Below the pieces are notes generated by a model, which saw only the letters and a list, made by a program, of their open reading frames with translations, searched no databases and was not told the DNA's origin. From NCBI GenBank assembly GCA_934351835.1, contig CAKRJP010000013.1, positions 1 through 64,000 of the forward strand: DNA of 64,000 bases, read 5' to 3'. Each line of letters starts with the position of its first letter. The stretch's first letter is position 1. Origin of the DNA: an uncultured Lachnospiraceae bacterium. GTDB lineage: Bacteria; Bacillota; Clostridia; Lachnospirales; Lachnospiraceae. Shown in pieces: positions 8,134 to 17,790 of this stretch. The translations under genes and the position numbers were made by a program.

Positions 8134-8934
8134 TTATTTATGTCTTCGCTGTCTGCTCACTTCAAACATCAAAACTGTCGCCGCAACTGCCGCATTTAAA
8201 GACTCTACCTGACCTGCCATCGGTATCTTGATATAAGAGTCTGCCAGATCCGCTGTCTCTTTCATGAGTCCATTTCCCTCGTTTCCTATGAGAAATGCAC
8301 ACCCTTTTGTATAATCCGGTTCATCATAGTCCACACTGTCCTCTAAATGCGCCGCATAGACACTGATATCTTTCTCTTTTAACTTATTTATAGCCAGATG
8401 CAGATCATCTACATATACAAACGGCACTCTGTAAATCGCACCCATCGTTGAGCGGATCGTCTTCGGATTGTAAATATCCACACACTCTTTATCCAAAATA
8501 ATACCTGTGACTCCGGCCGCCTCCGCTGTCCGGAAAATTGTTCCCAGATTTCCGGGATCCTGCAAATGCTCCAGCACGATCATATGTGCTGCACCTTCTT
8601 TCGATATTCCCATAATCTGTTTCAGCGTATGCTCTTTTCGATGTACTACACACAAGATTCCCTGTGGCGATTTCGTGTCTGAAATGTGTGCATACACCAT
8701 ATCTGCCAACAGTTCCGGTTTTATGCCACTGCCCTTCAAGACTTCCTCAACCACATCCCGTTCTTTCTTATAAAAAGATTCCGACACGTACACTTCTCTC
8801 AGTTCCTCAATCGGTACTTCCTTAAACATGCGGATGCCTTCTACTACATATACGTTGTCCGCATCTCTTGCTTTTTTCTTTTTGATCAGATTTACTAATC
8901 CTTTCACCCGTGCATTTGATGTACTGGTTATCAT
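8134..8934 (-). CDS. SpoU/TrmH-family RNA 2'-O-methyltransferase
   Basis: This 266-residue protein has an N-terminal RNA-binding substrate domain (NARVKGLVNLIKKKKARD) and a C-terminal SPOUT knot. The SPOUT motifs are LEHLQDPGNLGTIFRTAEA (motif 1, with N and R), FLIGNEGNG (motif 2) and IPMAGQVESLNAAVAATVL (motif 3). It should methylate a ribose 2'-OH in rRNA or tRNA using SAM; the exact nucleotide cannot be read from sequence. The start at 8934 has GGGAG 7 nt upstream; the seven extra codons upstream overlap the SD. It sits 25 nt downstream of ktrA. Confidence 0.9.
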   Translation of the reverse strand: MITSTSNARVKGLVNLIKKKKARDADNVYVVEGIRMFKEVPIEELREVYVSESFYKKERDVVEEVLKGSGIKPELLADMVYAHISDTKSPQGILCVVHRKEHTLKQIMGISKEGAAHMIVLEHLQDPGNLGTIFRTAEAAGVTGIILDKECVDIYNPKTIRSTMGAIYRVPFVYVDDLHLAINKLKEKDISVYAAHLEDSVDYDEPDYTKGCAFLIGNEGNGLMKETADLADSYIKIPMAGQVESLNAAVAATVLMFEVSRQRRHK

Positions 8935-8959
8935 AACATTTCTCCCTGCATACATTTCT

Positions 8960-9598
8960 TTAAATCTTTTCCAATGCTTTATTTGATCCTATCAGGATCA
9001 TCAGCATACCTTCTTCTAATGTCTTTCCCGGATCAGGACTTACTTCAAATTCTCCATTCCGTTTGATTCCCACAACACTGACATCATAGTTCTTTCTGAC
9101 ATCCAGGTCCAGCAGCGTCTTGCCGACCCATTTTTGTGGAACCGCTGTCTCTATCATACTATATTCGTCCGATAACGCAATCCAGTCTGCAAAATTTTTC
9201 GATACCATGCTTCGTGCGATACGCATGCCCATTTCCCGCTCCGGGAATATCACCACGTCTGCCCCGACTTTTTTTAGTACTTTCTCATGAAGGTCATTCC
9301 TTGCCTTCGCGATCACATATGGCACTCCGATTTCCTTCGATACCATGGTCGCCAGAATACTTGCCTCCATTCCTGACACAGCCACAACGACTCCATCCAG
9401 ATTCCTGGCTCCCATTGCCTCTATCACTTCCGGGTCCCCGACATCCGCAGCCATGGCAAAGGATACTTTATCCGCAACTTCCTCCACTCTGTCCATATCT
9501 TCGTCTACCGCCACAACCTCACATCCCAGTTTTTGCAATGTAACAGCCACGCTCATTCCAAAACTGCCCAGGCCAAATACCGCAAATTGTTTTTTCAT
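8960..9598 (-). CDS. ktrA: KtrA/TrkA-type regulatory subunit of K+ uptake
   Basis: This cytoplasmic RCK protein gates the KtrB channel in response to nucleotides. The RCK_N Rossmann fold starts FAVFGLGSFGMSVAVTLQKL (GxGxxG motif), with the acidic ribose-binding residue in VVAVDED. A short RCK_C domain (residues 135-212) follows. It has 212 residues, typical of KtrA rather than the double-length TrkA. It follows ktrB by about 20 nt, forming a ktrBA transcription unit. Confidence 0.92.
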   Translation of the reverse strand: MKKQFAVFGLGSFGMSVAVTLQKLGCEVVAVDEDMDRVEEVADKVSFAMAADVGDPEVIEAMGARNLDGVVVAVSGMEASILATMVSKEIGVPYVIAKARNDLHEKVLKKVGADVVIFPEREMGMRIARSMVSKNFADWIALSDEYSMIETAVPQKWVGKTLLDLDVRKNYDVSVVGIKRNGEFEVSPDPGKTLEEGMLMILIGSNKALEKI

Positions 9599-9618
9599 TT
9601 TCTCTTACCTCTCTCTTT

Positions 9619-11010
9619 TTATCCAACAGTAATACGTTCTTTTGGAAGCTTTCTCAGGCGCTCCCTGGAATCTTTTCTTCCTGCAAACAACAATGCCAGG
9701 GTAAGTGGACCTACTCGCCCTATGTACATAAGTACCATCAGGATACACTGGCTGGACCTGCATAATATCGGTGTCAGGTTTGCTGTCAGCCCCACGGTAG
9801 CGATCGCAGATGTTGATTCATATAAGATATCCAGAAACGGAATAGAATCCGGCTCCAGTATCAAAATACCAATTGTTCCCACAAACAGTGTCAAAAAAGA
9901 AATCATTACAACCACAAATCCTGTACGCACATTTTCTACTTCTATCCTTCGTCCAAAGCATTCTATATCTTTTCCGCCCCGGATCATCGTAATACAGCTC
10001 AGAACCAGCATTGCCACCGTTGCAGTCTTTACTCCACCGGCAGTACCTCCCTGAGATCCTCCGATAAACATCAGGATACAGCAGATAAATTTAGACTCCT
10101 CATGCATCCCCTTCTGAGAAAATGTGGAGAATCCCGCTGTTCTCGTTGTCACCGACTGGAAAAAAGAGGATAATAACTTTTCTCCCAAAGGCATATTCCC
10201 AATCGTATTTCCATTATGATATTCCATGGCAAAAATCAATATCGTTCCTGCAAGTAATAAAAATGCCGTACTTATGATTACAATCTTAGAATGTAATGTC
10301 AGTCTCGTAAACCACCAGTGTCTCGGGACTTCTTTGTGACAGATATGTTTTACATTTTCAACCACATCGTACCAGACTGCAAAACCCAGTCCTCCGAGAA
10401 TGATCAAAGCTGCCGTTGTAAAATTGATCAACGGGTTCCCCACATAATATTCCAGACTGTTCGTTCCCAATATATCGATCCCTGCGTTACAAAAGGCAGA
10501 GATCGCATGGAAAATTGCATATGCCACTCCTTTTACCCATCCATATCTCGGAACAAATTCTAACGCATAAAAAAAGGCGCCGACTCCTTCTACCCAAAAA
10601 GTTCCAATAATGACCTTCCGGATCATTCCAACGATCCCACCAAGTTTATCGGCACTGTAACTTTCCTGGATAACAATTCTTTCTCTCACAGTTATTTTCT
10701 TTCTCAACAGCAAAAAGAATAATGTCATACAGGCGACAACTCCAAGTCCGCCAATCTGGATCAATACCATCAGTATCAGTTTCCCCACAATTGTAAACTG
10801 CGTTGCAGGCGTTATCGTCATCAGTCCGGTCACACAGATTGCCGATACAGAAGTAAACAGTGCATCTACAAATTGTATTGGTTCCTTATTGCTGACCGGC
10901 AGCCATAAAAGAACAGCTCCTGCCAAAATCACTCCCAGAAATCCTATTGCAAGAATCTGCATGGTATTCCATCTGGTCCTCAATCGTTTATCTTGATTTT
11001 TTTCTTTCAT
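9619..11010 (-). CDS. ktrB: KtrB/TrkH-type potassium uptake membrane protein
   Basis: This is the ion-conducting subunit of a Ktr/Trk potassium transporter. It has four pseudo-repeats of transmembrane-pore-transmembrane. Pore segments visible are SAICVTGLMTI, ISAFCNAGID, TTRTAGFST and SAIATVGLTAN, each carrying the key filter glycine. It has about 463 residues and works with the ktrA product encoded immediately downstream. A start at 11010 is adopted (GAGGA close upstream); a GTG three codons earlier is also possible. Confidence 0.92.
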   Translation of the reverse strand: MKEKNQDKRLRTRWNTMQILAIGFLGVILAGAVLLWLPVSNKEPIQFVDALFTSVSAICVTGLMTITPATQFTIVGKLILMVLIQIGGLGVVACMTLFFLLLRKKITVRERIVIQESYSADKLGGIVGMIRKVIIGTFWVEGVGAFFYALEFVPRYGWVKGVAYAIFHAISAFCNAGIDILGTNSLEYYVGNPLINFTTAALIILGGLGFAVWYDVVENVKHICHKEVPRHWWFTRLTLHSKIVIISTAFLLLAGTILIFAMEYHNGNTIGNMPLGEKLLSSFFQSVTTRTAGFSTFSQKGMHEESKFICCILMFIGGSQGGTAGGVKTATVAMLVLSCITMIRGGKDIECFGRRIEVENVRTGFVVVMISFLTLFVGTIGILILEPDSIPFLDILYESTSAIATVGLTANLTPILCRSSQCILMVLMYIGRVGPLTLALLFAGRKDSRERLRKLPKERITVG

Positions 11011-11155
11011 TTTCCTCACTCAATCTATTAACCATCTTTCTGATTTATCCCATTATAGTCTTCTTACCCGTCCTTTGCAACCAGAGATTTCACCATTTCC
11101 AGATCTCTCACAATCCGCTGATTCCCCTTGAAAATGGGGCATTTCAATGGTAGTA

Positions 11156-11183
11156 TTGTATTGGTTTTTAAAATTCATACTAT
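11156..11183 (+). promoter_or_regulatory. Possible promoter of the FAD-dependent dehydrogenase
   Basis: TTGTAT (11156-11161) and TACTAT (11178-11183) are separated by 16 nt, about 23 nt before the start codon. The match is moderate (one mismatch in the -10, more in the -35). Confidence 0.4.
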
Positions 11184-11205
11184 TGAGGTATAAAGGAGAT
11201 TTTAC

Positions 11206-12582
11206 ATGAAACATTATGACGTTATTATTGTCGGAGCAGGTCCCGGTGGAATCTTTTCAGCCTATGAATTGATGAAAAAAGGATCTGACCTTAAGGTAGC
11301 TGTCTTCGAATCAGGGCACGCCTTAAATAAACGCCACTGCCCGATCGATGGAAATAAAGTAAAAAGCTGTATTAACTGCAAGAGTTGTTCTATCATGAGC
11401 GGTTTTGGCGGTGCCGGTGCATTTTCAGATGGGAAATATAATATCACCAATGATTTCGGTGGTACATTATATGAATATATCGGCAAAAAAGAAGCCATTG
11501 ATCTGATGAACTATGTGGATGAGATCAATATGGAACACGGCGGCGAGGGCACAAAGATGTACTCTACCGCAGGAAGTAACTTTAAGAAATTATGTCTTCA
11601 GAACAAACTGAAACTGTTAAACGCATCTGTCCGCCACCTGGGTACAGACATCAACTATGTGGTCCTGGAAAATATTTACGAAGAGTTAAAAGATCACATT
11701 GATTTCTATTTTGATACCCCAGTGGAAGATGTCGAGAAAGCAGAAGATTTATTCATTGTAAAGACAAAAGATGAAGAATATTCCTGTTCAAAATGTATTA
11801 TCTCTGTTGGACGAAGCGGAAGTAAATGGATGGAGACAATCTGCGACCACTTAAACATCAAGACATTATCTAACCGTGTTGACTTAGGTGTGCGTGTGGA
11901 ACTTCCCGCTGTTATCTTCTCACATTTGACAGACGAATTATACGAAAGCAAGATCGTTTACCGCACAGAGAAGTTCGAAGATAATGTTCGTACCTTCTGC
12001 ATGAATCCTTACGGTATCGTTGTAAATGAGAACACCAACGGTATCGTTACTGTAAACGGACACAGCTATGAAGACACCGAGAAACAGACTGAAAATACAA
12101 ACTTTGCACTATTAGTGTCCAAACATTTCTCAGAGCCATTCAAGGACAGTAACGGTTACGGCGAAAGCATCGCCCGTCTCTCAAATATGCTGGGCGGCGG
12201 TGTTATGGTACAGCGTTTCGGCGATCTGGTCCGCGGAAGAAGAAGCACACCAAAACGTATCGAGGAAGGTCTGGTTACCCCAACACTCTCCGCTACCCCC
12301 GGTGATCTGAGTCTGGTTCTTCCAAAACGTATCCTGGACGGAATCATCGAAATGATCTATGCACTGGACAAGATTGCTCCCGGTACAGCCAACGATGATA
12401 CACTGCTCTATGGTGTGGAGGTCAAATTCTACAATATGGAAGTAGAGATTGACGAACATCTGGAAAGCATACACAAAGGTCTGTACATCATCGGCGATGG
12501 CAGTGGTGTCACCCACTCTTTATCCCATGCATCTGCAAGTGGTGTATATGTTGCAAGGGACATCTTAGGTCTGGATAAATAA
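11206..12582 (+). CDS. FAD-dependent dehydrogenase (COG2509-like)
   Basis: This 458-residue flavoprotein has an N-terminal dinucleotide fold (YDVIIVGAGPGGIFSAYEL). A cysteine cluster in CPIDGNKVKSCINCKSC is followed by a glycine-rich GFGGAGAFSDGKYN loop, and the C-terminal FAD motif is IIGDGSGVTHSLSHASASG. The arrangement matches uncharacterised FAD-dependent dehydrogenases of the COG2509 type; substrate unknown. It stands alone on the plus strand between a K+ transport operon and the PTS operon. The ribosome site (GGAG, 7 nt) supports the start. Confidence 0.8.
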   Translation: MKHYDVIIVGAGPGGIFSAYELMKKGSDLKVAVFESGHALNKRHCPIDGNKVKSCINCKSCSIMSGFGGAGAFSDGKYNITNDFGGTLYEYIGKKEAIDLMNYVDEINMEHGGEGTKMYSTAGSNFKKLCLQNKLKLLNASVRHLGTDINYVVLENIYEELKDHIDFYFDTPVEDVEKAEDLFIVKTKDEEYSCSKCIISVGRSGSKWMETICDHLNIKTLSNRVDLGVRVELPAVIFSHLTDELYESKIVYRTEKFEDNVRTFCMNPYGIVVNENTNGIVTVNGHSYEDTEKQTENTNFALLVSKHFSEPFKDSNGYGESIARLSNMLGGGVMVQRFGDLVRGRRSTPKRIEEGLVTPTLSATPGDLSLVLPKRILDGIIEMIYALDKIAPGTANDDTLLYGVEVKFYNMEVEIDEHLESIHKGLYIIGDGSGVTHSLSHASASGVYVARDILGLDK

Positions 12583-12599
12583 TATATCTGTTCACAACA

Positions 12600-12640
12600 A
12601 AGACGCCTTTCGATTTCGAAAAATCTTAAGGCGTCTTTTG
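12600..12640. terminator. Bidirectional terminator between the dehydrogenase and the PTS operon
   Basis: AAGACGCCTT (12600-12609) and AAGGCGTCTT (12628-12637) form a perfect 10-bp stem with extra pairing of the flanking A/T tracts. It lies between two convergent genes and can serve both. Confidence 0.8.
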
Positions 12641-12673
12641 ATTTAATATTTATCATAGGGAACAGGAAATCAG

Positions 12674-13732
12674 CTATCTTAATTTCTTACTTCCAAGTTT
12701 TGCATGAAAACTTGTGTCTTTCGTTGTCTGAATATCAATTCCTTTCATGGCAGATACTTTTTCGCAGATCATAAATATCCAAAGAATATATTCCAAAACG
12801 CTATAATCTGCATTTTTTGCCGACTGTACTTTAAAATCGATCTCATCCTGTGCACTTTGTCCTGAAATGATAATATAATCAGACCACTGCGACAGTATCT
12901 TTTTCATGGTCGGCACCCGTTCTTCAATACCTGTGTCCAAAAGGATTACAACTGAATCTTCATTGATCGCATTATAAATACCATGGATGAACTCTTCAAA
13001 CTCATAACCGCTGACCGGAACTCTCAACGTTTCTACTAATTTAAGGCTTCCTTCCAAAACAATTCCAAAGATGTCTTTTGTACCCACCACACGGATATCA
13101 TGAGCTTTAGCCATTATTTCTCCGTTTTTCTGAATCCATGTATCAGCATCCTGAATGATAACCGGCATATTATCCGCAGTTTGAACTAATTCAGACACTG
13201 CATTTTCATAGGTGTCTTCTGAAATCTTTCCATGCGCATGCCCCCACTCAAGACCCAGCATCATTAAATTCACAATAGTGCAGATCATTCCTTTTGTCTT
13301 TGGCTGCAAATCACCTTCTTCTCCACAACGAACAGTCAAAATATCGTCTGCCACTTCGTTCAACACTACTGCTTTATCGTCTCTTCCGGACATAGAGGCC
13401 AATCTGCATCCATGTTCCTTTGCACGTTTCATTGCACGATATGCACTTAAACTCGTTCCGCTCTGAGATACTCCAATGAACAAAGTCTTCTCTGGCTCTG
13501 AGAAAATATAGTCTTCTACCTGAAATGGATACAGTACTTCTACCGGAATCTGCATATATTTAAGCATAAATTCCTGCGCTCCAACGCCTGCATGATAACT
13601 GGATCCCGAACCACTGATCACTACTCTTGTATATTCAGGTTTTACAACCTCTTTAAAAATTTCTTTACGTGCCTCAACGATTCCTTTAATACGTTCCGGC
13701 GTTTCTTTAATATTTTCCTCCATAGTTGCCAT
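12674..13732 (-). CDS. Double SIS-domain sugar-amine deglycase/isomerase (FrlB/GfrF-like)
   Basis: This 352-residue protein has two SIS domains and no glutaminase domain. The first contains SGSGSSYHAG and GVSQSGTSLSAYRAMKRA (phosphosugar-binding Ser/Thr cluster), the second GTKDIFGIVLEGSLKLVET followed by YEFEEFIHGIYNAI, the latter matching the E-E-F-x-H-G motif of GlmS-derived enzymes such as fructoselysine-6-phosphate deglycase. It is the last gene of a mannose-family PTS operon, as in the gfr (glucoselysine/fructoselysine) operons of Salmonella. It probably acts on the phosphorylated imported compound. A glucosamine-6-phosphate or other aminosugar substrate cannot be excluded. Confidence 0.72.
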   Translation of the reverse strand: MATMEENIKETPERIKGIVEARKEIFKEVVKPEYTRVVISGSGSSYHAGVGAQEFMLKYMQIPVEVLYPFQVEDYIFSEPEKTLFIGVSQSGTSLSAYRAMKRAKEHGCRLASMSGRDDKAVVLNEVADDILTVRCGEEGDLQPKTKGMICTIVNLMMLGLEWGHAHGKISEDTYENAVSELVQTADNMPVIIQDADTWIQKNGEIMAKAHDIRVVGTKDIFGIVLEGSLKLVETLRVPVSGYEFEEFIHGIYNAINEDSVVILLDTGIEERVPTMKKILSQWSDYIIISGQSAQDEIDFKVQSAKNADYSVLEYILWIFMICEKVSAMKGIDIQTTKDTSFHAKLGSKKLR

Positions 13733-13750
13733 AACTGCTATCCTCCTGAT

Positions 13751-14560
13751 TTATCCTAAGATTCCAAAATATGCTCCAACAATACCAACAACCGTCATGA
13801 TAATAATCATCGTCAAAGCATTTACCTTCTTTTTAACGATTCCCCAATATGTCAGTGCAAATACAAGTAAGGAAGTTAAGCAAGGCATAATCTGATTCAA
13901 TAAATCTGATACTGTCTGAGTATTAGCACCGTCACTAAACTCATACACAATATTTAAATTCACCAGACTTGCGCACATACCACCAACTACAAACAATCCT
14001 AAAATTGTAGCTCCCTTCAGGATTTTATTCATCATTCCATTGCTCTGTGCCTGGGCAAGGAAAGAAGTTCCCATTTTATATCCTGCATTCATAAGGCCAA
14101 ATCGAATAGCAAAAGCCGGTATATTATAAATTAAGAAGAACAATATTGGTCCCAGAATATTGCCTTGCAACGCAAATGTTGTTCCGATTGCTGTTGCAAT
14201 AATTTTGAATGTCCCCCAGAAGAACGCATCTCCTATACCAGAAATAGGTCCCATCAATGCAACTTTTGTTTTATTAATAGCAGATACATCAAAATTTTCA
14301 TTCTCGGCTGCTTCTTCTTCCATTGCAGCAGAAATTCCCAGGTTAAATGTCATACACTGATTCGTAACATTATAATATTCCATATGTCTTTTCAGAGCCT
14401 CTGACATTTTCTCTTTTGTATCATATAATTTTTTCAAAACCGGAATCATTGCATATGCATATGCAATATTTCCCTGTCTTTCATATCCCCATGAGAATGA
14501 GCATCCACAGGATCTCCACATTGTTTTCTTTAAATCATTTTTTGTCACTTTAGAAGTCAT
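13751..14560 (-). CDS. PTS mannose-family transporter subunit IID
   Basis: This is the membrane subunit IID of a mannose-type (SLC4A-unrelated, group Man) PTS permease. It starts with the family signature TMWRSCGCSFSWGYERQGN, has central GPISGIGDAFFWGTFKII and ends in membrane helices, with about 270 residues in total. IID forms the translocation complex with IIC. It overlaps the end of IIC by about 10 nt. The ATG at 14560 lies 8 nt from GGAGG (14569-14573); a neighbouring ATG at 14563 is equally in frame. Confidence 0.9.
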   Translation of the reverse strand: MTSKVTKNDLKKTMWRSCGCSFSWGYERQGNIAYAYAMIPVLKKLYDTKEKMSEALKRHMEYYNVTNQCMTFNLGISAAMEEEAAENENFDVSAINKTKVALMGPISGIGDAFFWGTFKIIATAIGTTFALQGNILGPILFFLIYNIPAFAIRFGLMNAGYKMGTSFLAQAQSNGMMNKILKGATILGLFVVGGMCASLVNLNIVYEFSDGANTQTVSDLLNQIMPCLTSLLVFALTYWGIVKKKVNALTMIIIMTVVGIVGAYFGILG

Positions 14561-15317
14561 CATCGTCACCTCCGGCTACAACCGCTGCTGAATTTTCTGT
14601 TTCAACCTGCAATAAAATAATTGCTAAGACAATACCAAAGATCGCTACTCCAAGAATTGGAAGTTTTGCGTATGCAACTAATGCAAATCCACACAGGAAA
14701 ATATGTACATTAGATTTTGAAAGCATATTTTTAGCCAGCATACTAAATCCAATTGCCGGGAGTAATCCAATTGCAACATTCAATCCCGTCTGTACAAAAT
14801 CCGGAATTGCATTTAAAAATGCTCCCATTGCATCACTGCCGACTGCGAATGAAATTGCGACCAAAGCACCAAGCATTACTCCCATTCCACATCCGGCAAT
14901 CCAATGAATTCTTTCAATTCCTCTATAATCTCCATTTTCCGCACATTTGTCAGCTTTTCTCTCAAACAGAGCAATTATATATCCGTAATAGAAATTTTTA
15001 AAGATTAATGCCAGCGATGCAATTGGAAGTGCAAGTACCAATGCACTCTCAGCAGATGCTCCTGAATTTATGACAAATGCCACTCCTAACAGGGCTCCTG
15101 TCATAGCGTCCGGTGGAATTACGGCACCTATAGAAGTGGCTCCTAAAAATGCCAATTCCAAAGTAGCACCCACGGTAATACCTGTTTTCATGTCCCCCAT
15201 TGCAATTCCTACGATAAATCCAACCATAATCGGCTGCGATATAAAGTTTCTTCCGCCTGCATACTCAACAACCCATAATACAAACGTAATAACGCCTAAT
15301 AATATTGCTGTTCCCAT
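14550..15317 (-). CDS. PTS mannose-family transporter subunit IIC
   Basis: This polytopic membrane subunit forms the sugar path. It has 255 residues with the family features SQPIMVGFIVGIAMGDMKTG, VGATLELAFLGATSIG and IPPDAMTGALLG, and about nine hydrophobic segments. It is followed by IID with an overlap and preceded by IIB with a 14-nt gap. The C-terminus is an unusual run of four aspartates before the final Phe. Confidence 0.92.
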   Translation of the reverse strand: MGTAILLGVITFVLWVVEYAGGRNFISQPIMVGFIVGIAMGDMKTGITVGATLELAFLGATSIGAVIPPDAMTGALLGVAFVINSGASAESALVLALPIASLALIFKNFYYGYIIALFERKADKCAENGDYRGIERIHWIAGCGMGVMLGALVAISFAVGSDAMGAFLNAIPDFVQTGLNVAIGLLPAIGFSMLAKNMLSKSNVHIFLCGFALVAYAKLPILGVAIFGIVLAIILLQVETENSAAVVAGGDDDDF

Positions 15318-15331
15318 GTCTTGTTCTCCTT

Positions 15332-15799
15332 TCAGATTTTCTTAAAGTCTATCGATTTTACTTCCGGAACCCGCTGTATAAAAATATCTACACCCTGATC
15401 AGATAATTCTCTCAATGCCTTCTCTTCATCCGGCATAAGATTAAAGGTTTTTTCAATCTGCTTCGCACCTTCTCTTGCCTTTACATTTCCAAGGTTTAAT
15501 TTTCTGATCACCGGACAGCCTTTTACTAATTTCACAGCATCATCTACAGACTCTACAATAATCAGCAAATGATATTTATCAGTTACTCCACTGTTGATTG
15601 CTTCAATTGATTTTTCAATGTTTTTAATTACCAGTTTTGCCTGTGGCGGCTTGGCCATTTTTACAGCAGCCTTTCTCAGATCATCACTCACTAAATCATC
15701 ATTTGCAATCAATATACAATCCGCATTTAAATGACTTGTCCATGCATATGCAATTTGTCCATGCAATAGTCTGTGATCCACTCTCAACATTTCTATCAT
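15332..15799 (-). CDS. PTS mannose-family subunit IIB
   Basis: This cytoplasmic 155-residue phosphocarrier passes phosphate from IIA to the incoming sugar. The phospho-histidine motif is VDHRLLHGQIAYAW (His13). The rest is the usual alpha/beta fold ending VKSIDFKKI. Its ATG overlaps the stop of the ptsI-like gene (ATGA), so translation is coupled. Confidence 0.92.
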   Translation of the reverse strand: MIEMLRVDHRLLHGQIAYAWTSHLNADCILIANDDLVSDDLRKAAVKMAKPPQAKLVIKNIEKSIEAINSGVTDKYHLLIIVESVDDAVKLVKGCPVIRKLNLGNVKAREGAKQIEKTFNLMPDEEKALRELSDQGVDIFIQRVPEVKSIDFKKI

Positions 15800-17502
15800 G
15801 CCTCTTTCTCCTCCTTCATTATTTGTATCACTTCATCAACAGTCTTTGCCTGCAGTACAAATTCTGTTAACTTCTTACATTCTGAGGTTTTCATTTGCAG
15901 CAAGCTCTCTCGTATCTCTAATACATGAGACGCTGATACACTAACCTCATCAACTCCAAGTCCTGCCAAAATACGCAGGAAATTTTTGTCCGCTGCTGAC
16001 TCTCCACATACTCCGCACAATATATTATTTTTTTGTGCCGCTTTTACTATATTGGAGATCAGTGCGATTACTCCCGGCTGATAATGTGAATACAATTCCA
16101 TCAAATTTGTATTTCCTCTATCTACTGCCATCGTATACTGTGTCAGATCGTTTGTCCCTATCGAAAAGAAATCACATTCTTCAGCAAAAGTCTCAGCTAA
16201 AAGTGCCGCTGCCGGTACTTCCATCATCATTCCTACCGGGATATCATCCCTGAACGCTATTCCTGCTTCATACAATTCTTTCTTCGCAAGTTCCAATTCT
16301 TTCTTCGCATCCCGAAGTTCACGAAGGTCGGCAATCATCGGGAACATAATATGCAAATTTCCATATACCGATGCTCTTAACAAAGCTCTTAACTGTGTCC
16401 TGAACAACTCTCTTTTTCTCAGGCACAGACGAATCCCTCGAACTCCTAAAAAAGGATTTTGTTCTTTTTCCATCTGGATAATTTCGGATTCTTTATCTCC
16501 ACCGATATCCAACGTCCGGACGATTACTGATTTTTCTTTCATTTTTTCCAGAATGGAACGATAAATCTGATACTGCTTTTCTTCGGAAGGCAATTCTTTT
16601 TGTCCCAGATATAAAAACTCAGAACGCATCAGCCCTATTCCTTCCGCATCGTTCTCTAAAACTGCTTCCAGATCTTCCGGCGAAGCTATATTGGCATATA
16701 CCGGCAGTTCAGTCCCATCTGAAAGTATTGATTTTTTCCCAATCAGCTTTTTTCTTTGATTTTCCCTCCGAAGAATATCCTCACGATATTCCTGTCCTTC
16801 TTCTATAAGAGTTTCTTCCGGTTGTATAACAAGATCTCCTTTAAACCCGTCAATGTACGCTAAGAGTCCTTCCTGTTCTTCTCCCGGCAATTCTTTCACT
16901 CCCGTTATCGCAGGAATATGTAATGCTCTTGCTATAATTGCAGCATGTGAGTTATAACTTCCTTCCAGCATAAGGATCCCCACAATATGACTTTGATCCA
17001 TTTTCCCTGTATCTGACGGAGTCAATTCATTACATACTAATATACAGTCTTCTTCCAGATGTCCTATCTTTCGCTTTTTAATTCCAAGTATCTGCTGTTC
17101 CAATTGCACTTGAATGTCTCTGACATCTGCCGCTCTTGCTGCCAGATATTCATTTTTAATAGCGGCAAACCTTTCTGCTGTTTCTTCCAGTTCATCATGC
17201 ACTGCCTTCGCCGCAGAAACTCCTGTTTGAATACGCTTTTGCAGACGTTCTGTCAGCTCATCATCTTCCAGGATTTCCATATGTGTCTCCAGAATTTCTA
17301 CTTGTTCCGAATCTTCAGGAAGTTCTTTTATCATTTGCTCTAGTTCTTCATATACTTTTTCCAGATTTTCTTTCAAAATCTTCTGTTCAATTTCTATTCC
17401 TTTTCCCTCTACAGGAATATGATATTTTTTTTGTTGATATATTAAGAGTTTCCCTACAGCTTTTCCTTCTGAAATTCCTGTCCCTGCAATTGTTTTACTC
17501 AC
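15796..17502 (-). CDS. Operon-encoded PTS Enzyme I
   Basis: Enzyme I takes phosphate from PEP and passes it to HPr. This one is 568 residues, the usual length. The phospho-His lies in GSYNSHAAIIARALHIPA (His186), where the canonical motif is GGxTSHxAI; the C-terminal PEP-binding barrel has MRSEFLYLG, the VRTLDIGGDKE segment, FFSIGTNDLTQYT and the catalytic-site CGVCGE. The start is GTG, overlapping the HPr stop by one base, with GGGAG 7 nt upstream. Most bacteria use one general Enzyme I; here the gene sits inside a sugar operon together with HPr, so this permease may run on its own phosphorelay. The gene symbol ptsI is withheld because it may be a paralogue. Confidence 0.93.
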   Translation of the reverse strand: MSKTIAGTGISEGKAVGKLLIYQQKKYHIPVEGKGIEIEQKILKENLEKVYEELEQMIKELPEDSEQVEILETHMEILEDDELTERLQKRIQTGVSAAKAVHDELEETAERFAAIKNEYLAARAADVRDIQVQLEQQILGIKKRKIGHLEEDCILVCNELTPSDTGKMDQSHIVGILMLEGSYNSHAAIIARALHIPAITGVKELPGEEQEGLLAYIDGFKGDLVIQPEETLIEEGQEYREDILRRENQRKKLIGKKSILSDGTELPVYANIASPEDLEAVLENDAEGIGLMRSEFLYLGQKELPSEEKQYQIYRSILEKMKEKSVIVRTLDIGGDKESEIIQMEKEQNPFLGVRGIRLCLRKRELFRTQLRALLRASVYGNLHIMFPMIADLRELRDAKKELELAKKELYEAGIAFRDDIPVGMMMEVPAAALLAETFAEECDFFSIGTNDLTQYTMAVDRGNTNLMELYSHYQPGVIALISNIVKAAQKNNILCGVCGESAADKNFLRILAGLGVDEVSVSASHVLEIRESLLQMKTSECKKLTEFVLQAKTVDEVIQIMKEEKEA

Positions 17503-17768
17503 TATATATCTCCCAGCCCTTCTTCTATTTTGGATACGATCATTGCACAGGCTTCTTCTTCATCTTCCCCTGTACACTCAACGGTAACTTTCTCTCCTTT
17601 ACTAATGCCGCTCTCTAAAACATCTAATATAGATTTTGCATTGATTCGTTTTTCACCATTACATACATAAATCTTTGAACTGAATTTCTTACACTCCTTC
17701 ACCAACTGCTTGGCAGGTCTTGCATGCAATCCCTGTTTTGATACAACTACAACTTCTTCACTGATCAT
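17502..17768 (-). CDS. Operon-encoded HPr phosphocarrier
   Basis: This 88-residue protein has the active histidine in QGLHARPAKQLV (His15) and retains the regulatory serine region NAKSILDVL (equivalent of Ser46 of Bacillus HPr). It should shuttle phosphate from the adjacent Enzyme I to the IIA subunit. The retained serine leaves open phosphorylation by HPr kinase and a link to CcpA control, but the family also contains dedicated HPr copies without that role. GGAGG lies 8 nt from the start. Confidence 0.92.
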   Translation of the reverse strand: MISEEVVVVSKQGLHARPAKQLVKECKKFSSKIYVCNGEKRINAKSILDVLESGISKGEKVTVECTGEDEEEACAMIVSKIEEGLGDI

Positions 17769-17790
17769 TTTTCATTCCTCCCTGCTAATT